A DNA stretch of 64,000 bases from Zygnema cylindricum (Eukaryota; Streptophyta; Zygnematophyceae; Zygnematales; Zygnemataceae): assembly GCA_037447655.1 (NCBI GenBank), contig JBBHKE010000932.1, forward strand, positions 95,479 through 159,478, in the 5' to 3' direction. Below the pieces are notes generated by a model. That model did no database searches and had not been told where the DNA came from. It saw only the letters and a list, made by a program, of their open reading frames with translations. Below, piece by piece: positions 43,306 through 55,288 of the stretch. Made by a program: the position numbers and the translations under genes. Each line of letters starts with the position of its first letter. Position 1 is the stretch's first letter.

Positions 43306-46300
43306 TTACGCTTGCCGCACTGTAAAGATTTCTACCAAGTCCGACCTTCCCGATCTTACAGAGTACTGAAAAACCCAATTTGAAGTTGCCCCAGCATGTT
43401 CACCGTCCTTATTCACAACAAAAATAGCACCGACAAAACCGGGATATTTCCTCCGAATTCTTCCAATGGCATCTTCTGCTGCCTGCTTAGGGGAGAGACC
43501 TCGTCTCAGGCTCTCGACGGCCTGATAGCTGCAAAAAAACCAAAAAAACAACTCTTGATCAGCTTAAGCTACAATACACCGTGGATCCTTTTACGCCTAA
43601 TTCAGTGTCAGTTTTTTTATTTCCCTCTGACCAGAATTAAGAATACTAATTGTTTTTTTCTCAACACATATTCTTTACGCAGTTCAGAAACAGACACATC
43701 ATTTGGAACTGAATCAGAATTAACAACACTAATAATATAAACCCCACGCTAATAATTTCTTTTCTCAAACATCGAGTCTCTGTGTAATTCTCTGGAAATT
43801 ACTGCCATAAATACCAATTTAAAGGCGCTTCAGACACACAATTCCTTCCAGCATCAGTGTTTGAAGTGCAGAAGTGCTTCTCACAAAACCAGAAAATACA
43901 TCTGAGGGAGGAAGTTGAGTCTTGTGAGTGAGGAAGTTCACCATGGCAGAAATCGCATCATGATGTCGCCATCTCCAGTGGCTCCACATCCCCCAACCTC
44001 GGAGTCCACATACGTTCCAGCTCCAGGAACTGCTGTGTCGCTGACCCTGATTTTCATTCTCCATTCCTCTTTATCAAGTCAGTCCACTATACTGCCCATC
44101 GCTATTAGAGTTAATCACTCAAATCCGAGTGAGTGTTTTTTCTGACCCAAAATCATAAAATAAGTCTAAATACGCCCATAGTGTAACATTATTTAGTGTG
44201 CTATCAAATAAGTTACAAAGGAAGCTGCAAACAAAAATGGAGAAATTATGAGTTCAAAAACGTTCAGGTTCTACTTGGAGAGCTTTCCTAGACTGGTTCC
44301 AATCCTCCCAACCTGAGTATGTGCCACCCGCAACGTTCCAAGGACACGACCATTTCATGCATTCCAAGGCTTCATGTGATTGTGATACTCTTATGAGCCC
44401 CTCGAAAAAGCTAATGAAGGCATCTTACCTCCCGGGAACCTTGTAAGTTAGTCCATTGGTGGACCCTCCTGCTGCCATACGCCCATCCTGAGCAGCAGAG
44501 GAAGCAATTTCAGTTCCATACTCCAATTTGGAGTGAGGAGAGTTGTTAAATATTTGTGCAACCAGAAAAGAGATAAACAATACCCACTTATCGCAAAGAA
44601 TATCCTAGTTACCAAGTACTCCACTGCAAAATGGGGAAAGGAAATTCCCAGACACTGGCATTCCTTTTTGAAAAGCTGACCTCAGTTATGGCCACCATTG
44701 TGATCGTGTCATGATTGCTCCGAGAAACGTGGGATGGAGTTGCAAGTTTTGGTACTTTATTGAATGGCCTCATTTTGATAACTGTGTGGAATGAACCATC
44801 CTTTGACTGCTTGAGTCTTTCTTCGCCAATGCTGTACGGCCCACATGACTCTCTGCTGTTGGGAAACACATTACGCCGAAAGTTTGGCTGGCATTCATTT
44901 TTGCGCCATTGCAACCATAAAGCTTCCGATTCGGAAGTAGTGAGGTTCTCAGGACCTAACAGGAACAAAAAGAAGAACTGTCAACTTCACTTCACAAAAA
45001 AAAAGAGAGGGAAAGATATTGCGTGCAGGATCGACCAATAACTTTAGCTTTTCCGCAGCCTTCCTGAAGTATGGCAACAATAAACATAGAGAGTTATAAA
45101 GTACTCAGAATAGTGGCTATTAAGATGTCCCTCTATCTGACAATCCTTTAAAAACTATGTCTAACCACAAATGTACCTCACCTGGCAGGCCCATGGAAAG
45201 GGCAAAAGCTACAGCTTGATCCCCGACCAAAATAGAGTGGCTTGTATGCTCCAGAACACGATGTGCTACTTGTACGGCACCTTTCACGCGACGCAACCCC
45301 CCTACTGCCCCGATGTCCAGAGTCTCCTGTCAGTTGCCAACAATGGCCTTTGCCGAAGGTTAAACAACAGCGCCATGGTCTCGGAGGTCATCTTAGGAAA
45401 AAAAAAATAAGATACAGGAGAGGAGCACAAAGAGAGAAGACGGATGGAAAAAAAGAGAACATCTACCCTATCACGATGACAAAGGACACTTATTGCCTGG
45501 GATTACAAAACAGAAGAGAACAATAAGTGAATAGATTACTAGGTGACATGGAGCCCAACCACCGAAATAGCCTTAAGAACAAGATTGCTTCTTAAACAGT
45601 ATATTCATTCCCTATGGGCCTAGCACCATGAAAGTCTACAATATCCCTGGCATTGGCTTCTTAAGGGAGATTTAGAGACAACCATAGGCAAAGTATATCT
45701 AATGTATCCAAAGGAAACACCCAACTACTAGTTCCACGTATCCTCCATCCCTAACCTCAAAGTTTCTTTGTTTGTGGCACGGACAAGCTTTGCAGCATGC
45801 AACTTGTTCACAATTTAGAAAGGTTAACGCTGTCCACCAATTTTCCTTAACTCCTACTGAACAAGGAGTATAAGAAACGCTTTCGGGTAGAGGACCCACC
45901 CCATCCATGACGATGGCATCTAACGTGGTCTCACCACGTTCGTCTGGACTTCCACCATATCCGACTGCGTAAAGAAGTGACACATCTTTAGTAGCAAACA
46001 AACAAAGGAGCAATAAACAATTGGACAGCGGTCATTGAATCCCAAATGTTATACCAAAGAGACACTTTCAATTGAACCACATTAAATTCAAAACGCTGGT
46101 TTTACTGAAGTTAAAAAAAAAGATACGCCGGATAGTCAGCGGCAACCCAGAACATTGAAGCCTAAAAGCTCGCCTTCTCCAAATGAGTGCATTCTCGTTA
46201 TTGAGACTCAAAGGATTTGAGTTGTTCACAGGCCTGTTACGCCAAGAAACAACATCGTATATGCTCACCAGAATGCAATAAACTTTGTATGCTTGTAAGA

Positions 46301-46561
46301 CAAAAAGTTAGATATTCACCTGACATGTCACAGCGCTCCTTTTCACAAACAGTACAGCCTGCCACAACTGCTTGTACTGGTGAATTGGTTTCTTGGAGAA
46401 CTTGCCAAGCCTTATTCGTGGCATCAGTGAATGGCCACGTGTTGATAACCATTGGAATTCCTTTGACGCCATTGGACTGGAATTGTAAAGAATTCGCAGC
46501 AACTGCATGCAAATAAGCAGCCAATAGGAAACAATAGCGTTCACAGGGAATTAAACAGCAT
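43306..46561 (-). CDS. N4-(beta-N-acetylglucosaminyl)-L-asparaginase (aspartylglucosaminidase), Ntn hydrolase
   Basis: Cleaves the GlcNAc-Asn bond in glycoprotein breakdown (lysosome/vacuole); a self-processing N-terminal nucleophile hydrolase. Minus-strand exons: from at most 46561 to 46320, then 45964-45900, 45326-45182, 44955-44681, 44487-44429, 44046-43942, 43528-43306. All junctions are GT-AG and keep frame. Family features are [64 protein letters not shown] and [13 protein letters not shown]. The autoprocessing site is [10 protein letters not shown], whose Thr becomes the nucleophile. [11 protein letters not shown] and [19 protein letters not shown] follow. Length of about 350 aa fits the family. 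The first exon is uncertain: an open stretch with a signal-peptide-like run ([15 protein letters not shown]) extends to an AG at 46562, but no start codon with a matching upstream exon was found. Confidence 0.88.
43571..43765. mobile_element. TA-flanked MITE copy in aspartylglucosaminidase last intron
   Basis: The left end caaTACACCGTGGATCC matches the family terminus. The body (gaactgaatcagaattaacaacactaataatataaa) is the same subfamily as the copies at 57248-57467 and 58298-58471, ending near cgctaataatttcttt. The right terminus is worn. Confidence 0.55.
44087..44152. mobile_element. Truncated TA-MITE copy near a splice acceptor
   Basis: ATACTGCCCATCGCTATTAG and the following gagtgagtgtttttt..tgacccaaaatcataaa are collinear with the start of the copy at 56895. 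Only one end is present. It begins about 40 bp from the 3' splice site of the 44046-43942 exon. Confidence 0.6.
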
Positions 46562-47071
46562 TGATTGCCTGCGGAAATATAGCAATAAGTTACATTACCA
46601 GGAAAATTATTTTGTTTCCTCTTTCATTGAGTTCAATAAAGAAAAACGATAATTGAAAGGGAGCCGAGCATTCCCTCTGTTCGGAAAGTCAACTTCCAAT
46701 AGTAAATTCAGAATACGCAATGTCATTAAATAAGTCAAAAACAAATCATTTCATGGATATCGCCCTCCAATGCACACATTATGCTGGCATTGATCACAAA
46801 CTGAAACAAAAATTGATACCAAAATAAAAGAACTAGGAAAAAAATTAAGCAGAAGTTTGATCTACAGCTGAGCATATAATTACCTAGGAAAGAGAAATCA
46901 AAGAGGAAAAGAGCTATTTGTAGATTGGCAACCATGGCTGGTTTCTCAGTATTGCTGATGATATCCCTCACGTTGCTGCACCTTTAGCTGCATCCTTTGC
47001 TGCTTTTGAAAACTTCATAATTTCCTGGTAACTACGGCACGGTACAGGACACCGCAGTACGCTACAGCTCC

Positions 47072-47258
47072 AAACGCCATTAGAGCTTTGAATTATTATC
47101 GTTAACAATTAGCTAAAATACACATTAAATTTAGCTACAATACGTGGCTCATTATAGACCACTTAAGACAATAGACTTATCAGCACTAATTTATAAATTT
47201 GGGTCGGACAAATATTCCCACTTGATTTAGAGTGATTAGCTCTAATAGCGATGGGCAG
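47072..47258. mobile_element. TA-flanked MITE copy between the divergent genes
   Basis: Read on the minus strand it starts CACTGCCCATCGCTATTAGA and contains the subfamily block taatgagccacgt. The other end (ccaaacgccattagagc) is a worn inverse of the terminus. Length is about 190 bp, like the copies at 54604 and 56895. Confidence 0.65.
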
Positions 47259-47404
47259 TGAGGCAGTAGCATGAAAATGTACTGTACGGCAGTTATGTCG
47301 GTGCCTGATTGCTTGGAACCTTTCCGTGAGTATGTAAAAAAAGTGAATCATGGCAGCGAGAAAACTGTGCATGCTTACGACAGTCCGTGCCTTTATTCCA
47401 CCCG

Positions 47405-47412
47405 TGACGTCA
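47405..47412. promoter_or_regulatory. TGACGTCA palindrome, candidate bZIP site
   Basis: The 8-bp palindrome TGACGTCA lies 57 bp upstream of the dihydropyrimidinase ATG, between the two divergent genes. It matches the classic bZIP (TGA/CRE-type) core; function is inferred only from sequence and position. Confidence 0.35.
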
Positions 47413-47468
47413 GCAACTGCGCAAAGAACCGCGCTTCCCGACACGCAGCACGTCCACAAGCTGACGCC

Positions 47469-50400
47469 ATGGCTTCAAGTGGATGGCGATTCGGCAACCT
47501 CGCTGCAGCTGTTCTCATGCTGCTTTTTCCTCTGGGAGCTCTTGGAAATGGAGTAAGTGCAGAGAAACTATGTGCACACCAAAATTAGTTTGAAGGAATT
47601 TTTGTCCGGTGTCCTTAATGCTGAATTGTAGAACACAGTTGCAAGAAGACAATATTGGTCAGGTTATACAGGACTGAGGTGTTGCATTTTGCTTCCGTTT
47701 TATGTAGTCTTTACTTCACAAAAAAGTTCTAACAGACAAAAACTACGATGAACATACAAAAGTGTTTCCAGTTTCGCAGATATTTTTCATTATGTATTAA
47801 AATGACAAAAAATACAAAGCTCAATTTTTGTCTGTTATAGAGAACGGAATTCGAGAATTACGTTCAACCTGGTTCTGTTGTTTTGTTCTTTGGCCGAGCA
47901 GTTTTGCAGATTCGACAACAATGACCCGAACCTAGTTCTCCCTTCTGCAACTTCGAAGTCTCAACTTTTTATTAAAGGAGGCATTGTGGTGAATGCCGAA
48001 TGGCAACAAATTGCCAATGTGTATATCGAGGACGGCATTGTGAAGGCTGTGGGACCTGACATCAAGGTAACGTGCCTGTTGCTTAGAAAGAACCCTAGAA
48101 GAGAAAAAATAGTTTTCAGTCACGAGGCAAAGCCTGCGGAAAGTGGCGAGCTCACATGTTTCAACTCAGTTTTGCAGGTACCTGAGGGAGTCGAGGTTCT
48201 GGATGCTACTGGAAAATATGTCATGCCAGGTATATTTATATTATTTTATTATCATTTTTGATTATCAGCATAGTAAATTATTAATTTTGTGGCACATTGT
48301 CTATTCATTGAACTCGCACTGTTGCATATTTATTGCTGCTCTGAAGAATACCAATAGCTATCGGCATTGTCTTTTTTCTCGTCCCTTTCTCTGCAATTGA
48401 TTCAAACCTTCTCAATTAAGCCATGAATAAGACACATCTATCTCCTTGTAATCACCTATATAATTCCGGTGTATGTATATATTTATGATTTTTGGAAGTC
48501 TTTCAAAACATAGAACTAGCACCAGAATCCAGACGAGGAAAATATTTGCAGCGTGTTTGCTGTCATACTCATGAATTGTGTTTCCTGCTGTTATTAGCCT
48601 CTGGTATGGATGCTGCTCATTCATTGGAAATTTCTAATTTTGGATAGTGGTGTATATTTCCAGTTTCCATTCATGTAGCATATGGATTCCTTTGCACCAC
48701 AAGCTTAAAATCATTTTTAAAGCAAATGGGTTGAATTGTAATTTCTAAACCGACTGCTGTGAATGAGATTTATCACAGCTTGGTTTTATGATAAGCTGAA
48801 GCTTTTGTTGAGGCTTGACTGTCACCTTTCGAGTTTTCCACTGAATAGTACTGTTGCATGTAGTCCCGTTATATGTTTTTATTTGTTTTCTATTCGGCTT
48901 CTAATCGCTTTTTGATTGTCGATTTTCCCACTGCATTATACTGTTGCACGTAGTCTGTCGACTGGCTTTGATTTGCCGTCTATTTGGTTTTTACTCAACT
49001 TTTGATTGACTTCGATGTTTTTTTTGCAGGTGGCATAGATCCCCATACCCATTTTGCCATGCCTTTTATGGGCACAGAATCAGCGGACGATTTCTACTCT
49101 GGACAGTCTGCAGCTCTCGCTGGAGGAACCACAATGCATATTGATTTTGCTCTGCCTGTCAATGGCGATCTGGCTGAGGGCTATAAATCGTATGTAAAAA
49201 AATCGGAGATATCGGTGATGGATTATGGCTTTCACATGGCCGTCACCACCTGGAATGAGAAAGTCGCTGCTGACATGGCAGACCTCGTAGCAAAAGGTTT
49301 GTTATCAGAAGAAGGGAATCCTGGCGTCCATCCAAATGAAATTTTGAGTAGGAGACGATTGATAAGGATGGTATGGGTGGTAGACAATACGATGGTTATG
49401 GATGGCTTGCAATACACACTATTTTACAGACAGAAAGAGAGTACTGTATGGTGCAATGTGATATCGACACTAAGTGGGAGATATGCCGGTTTTCGACACA
49501 TTTTCCTTTGCACAGTAAAAAGATTTTCCTAATCAATAATAAGATTATAATAATACGAGACAAAGACACTGTCGTGGATATCTTTTTAGCGGCGGAATTG
49601 GAAGTTCCATTTTCAACAGGACACCTGTTTGCTGTGTTGTCCTTCAATGTTGACATCAGATATTCATTGTATTGCCGGTCTTGTCCTTCGTGTTAAAATT
49701 TTCAAAAGGTAAAGGGAACTTGCATTCTGTTTGGGTGATTCAGGGATCAACTCCTTCAAGTTCTTTATGGCGTACAAAGGGGCATTACAGGTCACAGATG
49801 AAGAGCTGTTGGCCGGTATGGCACGTTGTAAGGAGCTTGGGGCTTTACCACAGGTGTGGTATTTTAAAGACCGGATTGTAATCTCCTCAATATTCTCATT
49901 TTCCCATCCACTTTTTCCATGGATCTCTTTCTCCATTTCATTTATGACTGTATACAATATCACTGGGTTAAATGGTTTTTCCTCACCTGAATGTAATGTT
50001 GAAACATTGTTCGTCAAATAGCTCGGGCTAATGTTAAATAGTTTCATCTCTTAACTTGCTTCTTGCAACAGCATCTATGCTTTTTCTCTTTCGTTTCGAT
50101 CTCTTTCTTGACTTCTGCAACAGCTTCCGTCTATACTTTTAAAGTACGGCGTTTGAAACTACAGCATTTGGTAGTTTGATTAAGCAGTGGGGAATTGCAT
50201 TGCTGTTAAAAACTATTATTGTTTAAGTTAAAGTTCGGTGATTGGGCAAAAAGAGAGCTCATCATCCTATTGGGCGATTTACCAACCTAATCCAAAAGCA
50301 CTCTTGTTGATGACCAAAACATGTGAGATGTAAACTAACCTCTTTTGGTTTCTGTTGCAGGTCCATTGCGAGAACGGAGATGCCGTTGTTTACGGGCAGA

Positions 50401-53400
50401 AGAAATTTTTTGAGATGGGCATCACTGGGCCTGAAGGACACCCATTATCTCGTCCGGCTGTAGTGAGTGGGATTGGAAAAAATATTTTCTGCATATGAAA
50501 TCATATGGTACTAGCAAGCTTAAGGATTAAAATAATTATTGAATGCTGAATTTGAGCAGAAGTAAAGCAGATGAGAGAGCGAGAGGGAGGGAGGGGGCGA
50601 GGGAGGAAGCGGGAGGCGGAGGGGGAGGGGGAGGGGGAGGGGGAGGGAAAGGGAGATGGAGAGGGAGAGGGAGAGGGAGAGCGAGAGGGAGAGGGAGGAT
50701 GTCTCGGAGGCATAATTGGTGAGTTGTTTTGAAAGGGGAGTTTTTATCTGGTGAAATAGGTGGAGGGGGAAGCAACATCTCGTGCCATTAAATTGGCCAA
50801 GTTTGTGAATGTGCCGCTTTATGTGGTGCACGTTATGAGCATCGATGCACTCGAAGAAATTGCAAAAGCTCGACTGGACGGTATGTTTCCTGTCGTGTCT
50901 TACTACTGGGAAGTGAGTTAGTTGTTTTCTGTAAATGTATTCTGTAAATTATTTTGTTTTCTGTTGAAATTTGAAATTGGGTGCCCCTAAACTGGTTCTT
51001 TACTAGCACATTTTATGCAGCTTCTCTGCAATAAACAGCTCTTTCGAAAAAATGTAAGGTTAATAACTTGAAATCATTTTTGTTTTTTGAGATTTGCAGG
51101 TCAGCGTGTGGTGGGAGAGCCTGTGGCGTCTGGTCTGGCTCTTGACGATACCCATGTCTATAATCCTGACTTCAAATATGCGGCACAGTAGGTTACTTCT
51201 GCTAATTTTCATTCTGATATGTCTGCTATAAAAAGGGAGAACCAAAAATATACGATGGATTTGATTACGGATTTTTCACGGAAAAGCCAAGCTTCCCCTG
51301 ATCACGGAATCATTCTGATTTTGTTTTTAAACCAGGCTCTCTCAAAGGGTATAATAAGGTATCAGGAAAAACAATTTGTTATGGTACAAGCTACTAAGAA
51401 AACTAAAATGGAAACTGTACTTCACTTTTGCGATCCAACAATGTATTGGTTTTTTGTTTTTACTCTGTCCATAAGCTTATACCATTATTCATACTGGTGA
51501 AACTTTACAGGTTTGTAATGAGCCCTCCTATTCGTGGTGTGGAGCATCAGAAGGCACTTCGTTCTGCTCTCGCTAATGGCATTTTACAGGTGTAGATCCT
51601 TCCCAAACTCAATTATTTGCCGAGTTTACGTGCATATTTTTGACACGGTACACCATATGTATTGCTTCCCTTTTAAAATATTTTAGGATCTGGAACAATT
51701 GACTTGTAGATCCTTCTCACACACGAATTTCTGCCCTGAGTTTAATTGCATGTTTTGACAGAGTAACTCATATGTATTGCTTCACTTTCCTAGTAGTTTA
51801 GGATCCAGCTACTGTAAAGGATTTTCAAAATTTACCTCATCTACCCACCACTTCCCTGTCACTGAATCTTTCAATTGCCCTTATAGTTGCTTCCTATCTA
51901 GTTGTTGACTCATCCTTACGTAATATTATTATTCAAGTTGCAAAATGAATAAAACATCTATTTGGCAATGTGCTTACTGCAGTATATATGGTTTTTTTGT
52001 AATCTTCAACCAATCAGAACATGTTTGTCAGTATGTCATTCCAGCATGACAGAACCTCTTCCTAGGAATTTGCCTTTCACCGTTTTTTTCTTCACTTGTT
52101 TATAAGGAAATTACACTGGTCATTTTCATTACTTCAAGTGCGTGGTAACTCTAATGTAGGCTTTCAATATGCCGTCTTTGCGAACCAATTGTTGTAGAGT
52201 TGGAAGTATTGCAACTCAACCAATTGCTATTACGTTTTTGGCTGGAAACTTGACCGTTTCATCACGATTTATATGGTTAACACTTTTTTTAAATCAAGTA
52301 TTAATGGCTTTTTGAGCTCAATAAGCTGAACTTATTTACTACACCACATGAGCTATTGTGGAATGCACCTAAACATTGAAAATTGTGCAACCTTGGTGCG
52401 GACTAGCCATTATAATACGGTAATTACACATATGTGGATACTGGTGTTACTGGCTAGTAATTGCAGTAACCGTACAGAAAATGTCGACTCTTACACTTTT
52501 CTGTATGACTACTGTCATTATTGCCCAGAAACACCAGATATCACATACTTGTAATTACTTTATAACATATACAGAGGACCTATGAAGAACTATTTACTCT
52601 ATTTAAAACTCACGAAGTCAGGCTGTACTTATTAGTGGTAAAGAGTGCAACCATTGTGCCCTGCTCGAGAAACTTTCTCTTGCTCTACTAGGTACTACTT
52701 AATCTTTAATTTTTCGTGTTTGTCCATAATTTCTAGAGTCTACTGATCTTCAAAATTACTTTCTTGTGATCCTTCTCTCCTTTGTACCCAGATGGTTTTA
52801 CGTTTTTGGCTTTTTTGCTTGCTCTAACATTCAAAAACTGTACATGTTAGCCTTCACATTTGAGCATTTGCCAGGATACTATGGTTAAGGGTCAAAAATG
52901 TGTATGGGTTAAATGTGGACAGCTCGTAGCAACGGATCACTGTGCATTTAACTCTACCCAAAAGGCCCAGGGACGGCATGACTTCCGCCTCATTCCTAAT
53001 GGAGTTAATGGTAGGGAAATGTTTTTCTTTTCCACTATGCTTTTCTTTTTTTTTAAAGTTCCCAAATAGACAGGTTCTGGGTGGGTGGTGTCTGATTGAG
53101 CTCAACCAAGCGGGATAATCAATTTTCATAGTGGGACTGAAATCTGTTTTGGAAATTTTTGTATGGCCATTTGTGTTACGTTGATATGCCCTTGGTTATT
53201 TAGATTATCAGGATTTGAAACACATAGGTGATGTTGGTTTTTATTGCGTCCTACCTGATAATGATTCTTAAAATGACTCATAATACAACACCCTCAAGCC
53301 TTTTCAGGATTTAGACAACAGTGTTGAACTATTATCTAGCTTGATCAAGATTCGTGACTCCTAGTGTATTTTTATATAGATGAATACAACACGGATCTAC

Positions 53401-55288
53401 CGACGTTCTTGTAACTGTAGAAATGGTACTCATTTGTGTATGATTTGAACACCATTTTTTATTACTACTACAAGTGACTCATAGTAATTGAGTGAATTCC
53501 GCATATGAACTTTATCCATAAGAACCTTTGATGGAGTAAATCTTTATCTTTGAGAACTTTTGATGTTCAATCTTTCTTCTTCAGAACCTCTGATGAGTAA
53601 TCTTTATTTATAAGAACCTCTAACGGGGAGTAATCTTTAATCTTAAGAACCTTTGGTGGAGTAACCTTTATTCTTAAGTAGTTGTCTTTTGGCACAATTG
53701 CGGGATTTACAGGAGTTGGTGAGAGGATGCACGTCGTGTGGGATTCCATGGTGGTATGATTTACACCTTCTTTCAGTACCCTTACTTTCCATTTTTTGGG
53801 AAATTGAGCTGAAATTAGTGTCAAGTTACCGTACATTCCCATGTCTCCTTGATGGAAAACGGATATACATAACAATAGCTGCTTTTTCTGGGGGTTTTCC
53901 AAGATGTTTCCATGGGTCAAGAAGGAACCAGAGTGTGTACAACAGTAGAGATGAAGGGCGCAATGGGAAAATTGCTGCCATGTTTGGATGCTGAAACAGA
54001 ACTTATTATTTATTATTGTTCTGTTTATTATGTTCTATAATTAATTAATTAATTAACTAAATGTTTGTTCTTTCCGATTCGTGTTTTGCTCGACAGCATT
54101 TTTCCTGTCGTATGGCATCCCTGTCAGTGCTGATGCTCAGGTCCATCTCTTGGTTTGCAGAACACCGGTTTAATCACTCCTTCTGAATATGTGCGCATAA
54201 CTAGCTCTGCATGGTCAGTGCTCTATCTCCCTCTCTCTTTCGCTCTCACTCTATCCTATCTCAACTCAACCCTCACTCTTACACTCTCACTCTCACCCTC
54301 TCTCACCCTCTCGCACAATTGTGCATTCAGTTGACCTTCATCAGCTTGTTTAGACGATAATTTGCCATTTGATATAAACCTTTCTTTTAGTGACACGTCT
54401 GTTTTATCTCTAACAGAGACTGTCGTACTGGTGCAGTGCAAAAATCTTCAATGTGTATCCTCAGAAAGGAGCGATTGCTGTAGGCTCTGATGCTGACATC
54501 ATCATCCTGAACCCTAATGTAACTACCCACATCAGCGCTGCTTCGAGCTTTTCACGAATGGATACAAACATATACGAGGGTATGAAGATTAAGGTATGTA
54601 ATACACCGCCCGTCGCTATTAGAGTTAGTGATTTATTAGCGTAAACACTTTAATGGAGTTAATTACTCTATGTTTTGCAGCGTGGCTGATTTTGGACCAG
54701 TTAAATAAATAGTGTCATTAACACTAATTTAAGATTTCTGGTAAAAAATACTCACTTGAATTAGAGTGCTTAACTTTATTAGCAATGGGCAGTGTAGTTT
54801 ACGACAACTGATGCTAAGAACCGATGGTGTCGCATTTGTTTAGGGAGAAGTAAGGAAACTTTCTAGCCGTGGCTTTGATTGTAATAGTAGAAAAGTTTAG
54901 TCGATTTTTTTGGAGGTTTAATCGAATCATTTTTTTGACTTTGCATTTATCTACTTCCACAACGACGTATACAATTGTAACCTATGTCTAAGAGCTCCGC
55001 CTTTGGGTTTAAAGAACACTTTAAAATGATACACTCTCATGAGAAATGCTAGAGTGTTATGATTAATGAAAGAAGAATTCCTTTGGTTGTCTTGTTTTGC
55101 AGGGGAACATTGAAGTGACGATTAGTCGCGGTAGAGTGGTGTACAAGGAGGGGAAGCTGTTTGTTGAACCGGGCATGGGTCGTTATATACCAATGAAGCC
55201 CTTCGGTTATCTTTACGACAAGATTGAGAAATTGGATTCCGACCTTCACGCATCATACAAAGCTCCCGTTGTCAGGGAATCCGCTTGA
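47469..55288 (+). CDS. PYD2: Dihydropyrimidinase (5,6-dihydropyrimidine amidohydrolase)
   Basis: Second enzyme of reductive pyrimidine catabolism: opens dihydrouracil and dihydrothymine to N-carbamoyl-beta-amino acids. Exons: 47469-47552, 47902-48066, 48178-48229, 49030-49296, 49744-49853, 50361-50462, 50760-50880, 51100-51187, 51511-51589, 52923-53010, 53713-53753, 54161-54213, 54437-54593, 55103-55288. Total 1593 nt gives 530 aa, about the length of plant PYD2. Exon 1 is a hydrophobic signal-like leader. Zinc ligands by family position: H106 and H108 (GGIDPHTH), the carboxylated Lys in [10 protein letters not shown] (195 by spacing), H228 (VHCENGD), H284 (YVVHVMS) and D361 (ATDHCAFNS). The exon 2 acceptor at 47901 was chosen because it alone keeps the frame. 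Introns hold local tandem repeats and a MITE. Confidence 0.95.
48831..49010. repeat. 90-bp tandem duplication next to PYD2 exon 4 acceptor
   Basis: Two diverged copies start at 48831 (gagttttccactg) and 48921 (gattttcccactg), with shared tactgttgcaygtagtc and cttttgattg blocks. The second copy ends about 20 bp before the exon. Confidence 0.75.
50575..50700. repeat. Polypurine tract (GGGAGG)n in PYD2 intron 6
   Basis: About 125 bp of nearly pure purine on the coding strand inside a 297-bp intron, starting about 110 bp after the splice donor. Confidence 0.85.
51592..51815. repeat. 114-bp tandem duplication at the start of PYD2 intron 9
   Basis: Copies begin gtagatcctt at 51592 and 51706 and share catatgtattgcttc and ttttaggatc. 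The first copy begins two bases inside the intron, at the splice donor. Confidence 0.75.
53522..53680. repeat. About 31-bp minisatellite before PYD2 exon 11
   Basis: Five units starting gaac(c/t)t(t/c)t occur at 53522, 53553, 53584, 53614 and 53647, with the pattern gaacctttgatggagtaatctttatctta. The array ends about 30 bp before the 41-bp exon 11. Confidence 0.8.
54604..54797. mobile_element. TA-flanked MITE copy in PYD2 intron 13
   Basis: Left end TACACCGCCCGTCGCTATTA; right end ttagcaatgggcagtgtag, an inverted match. Length is about 194 bp, with TA at both outer edges. It begins only about 10 bp after the splice donor of exon 13. Confidence 0.8.

Larger units (their letters stand above)
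46562..47468. other. Shared 5' region of two head-to-head genes
   Basis: About 0.9 kb between aspartylglucosaminidase (minus) and dihydropyrimidinase (plus). It includes the MITE at about 47072-47258 and, close to the dihydropyrimidinase start, a TGACGTCA palindrome. The first exon or 5' UTR of the minus-strand gene is probably here too. Confidence 0.5.

Noticed and set aside
49373-49696. 107-codon frame downstream of PYD2 exon 4
   Set aside because: It lies in intron 4; the PYD2 frame continues from exon 4 (ending 49296) to exon 5 (starting 49744) across it.
50501-50831. Overlapping minus-strand frames with SPSPSPSP or LSLSLSL runs
   Set aside because: They are shadows of the GGGAGG tract in PYD2 intron 6.
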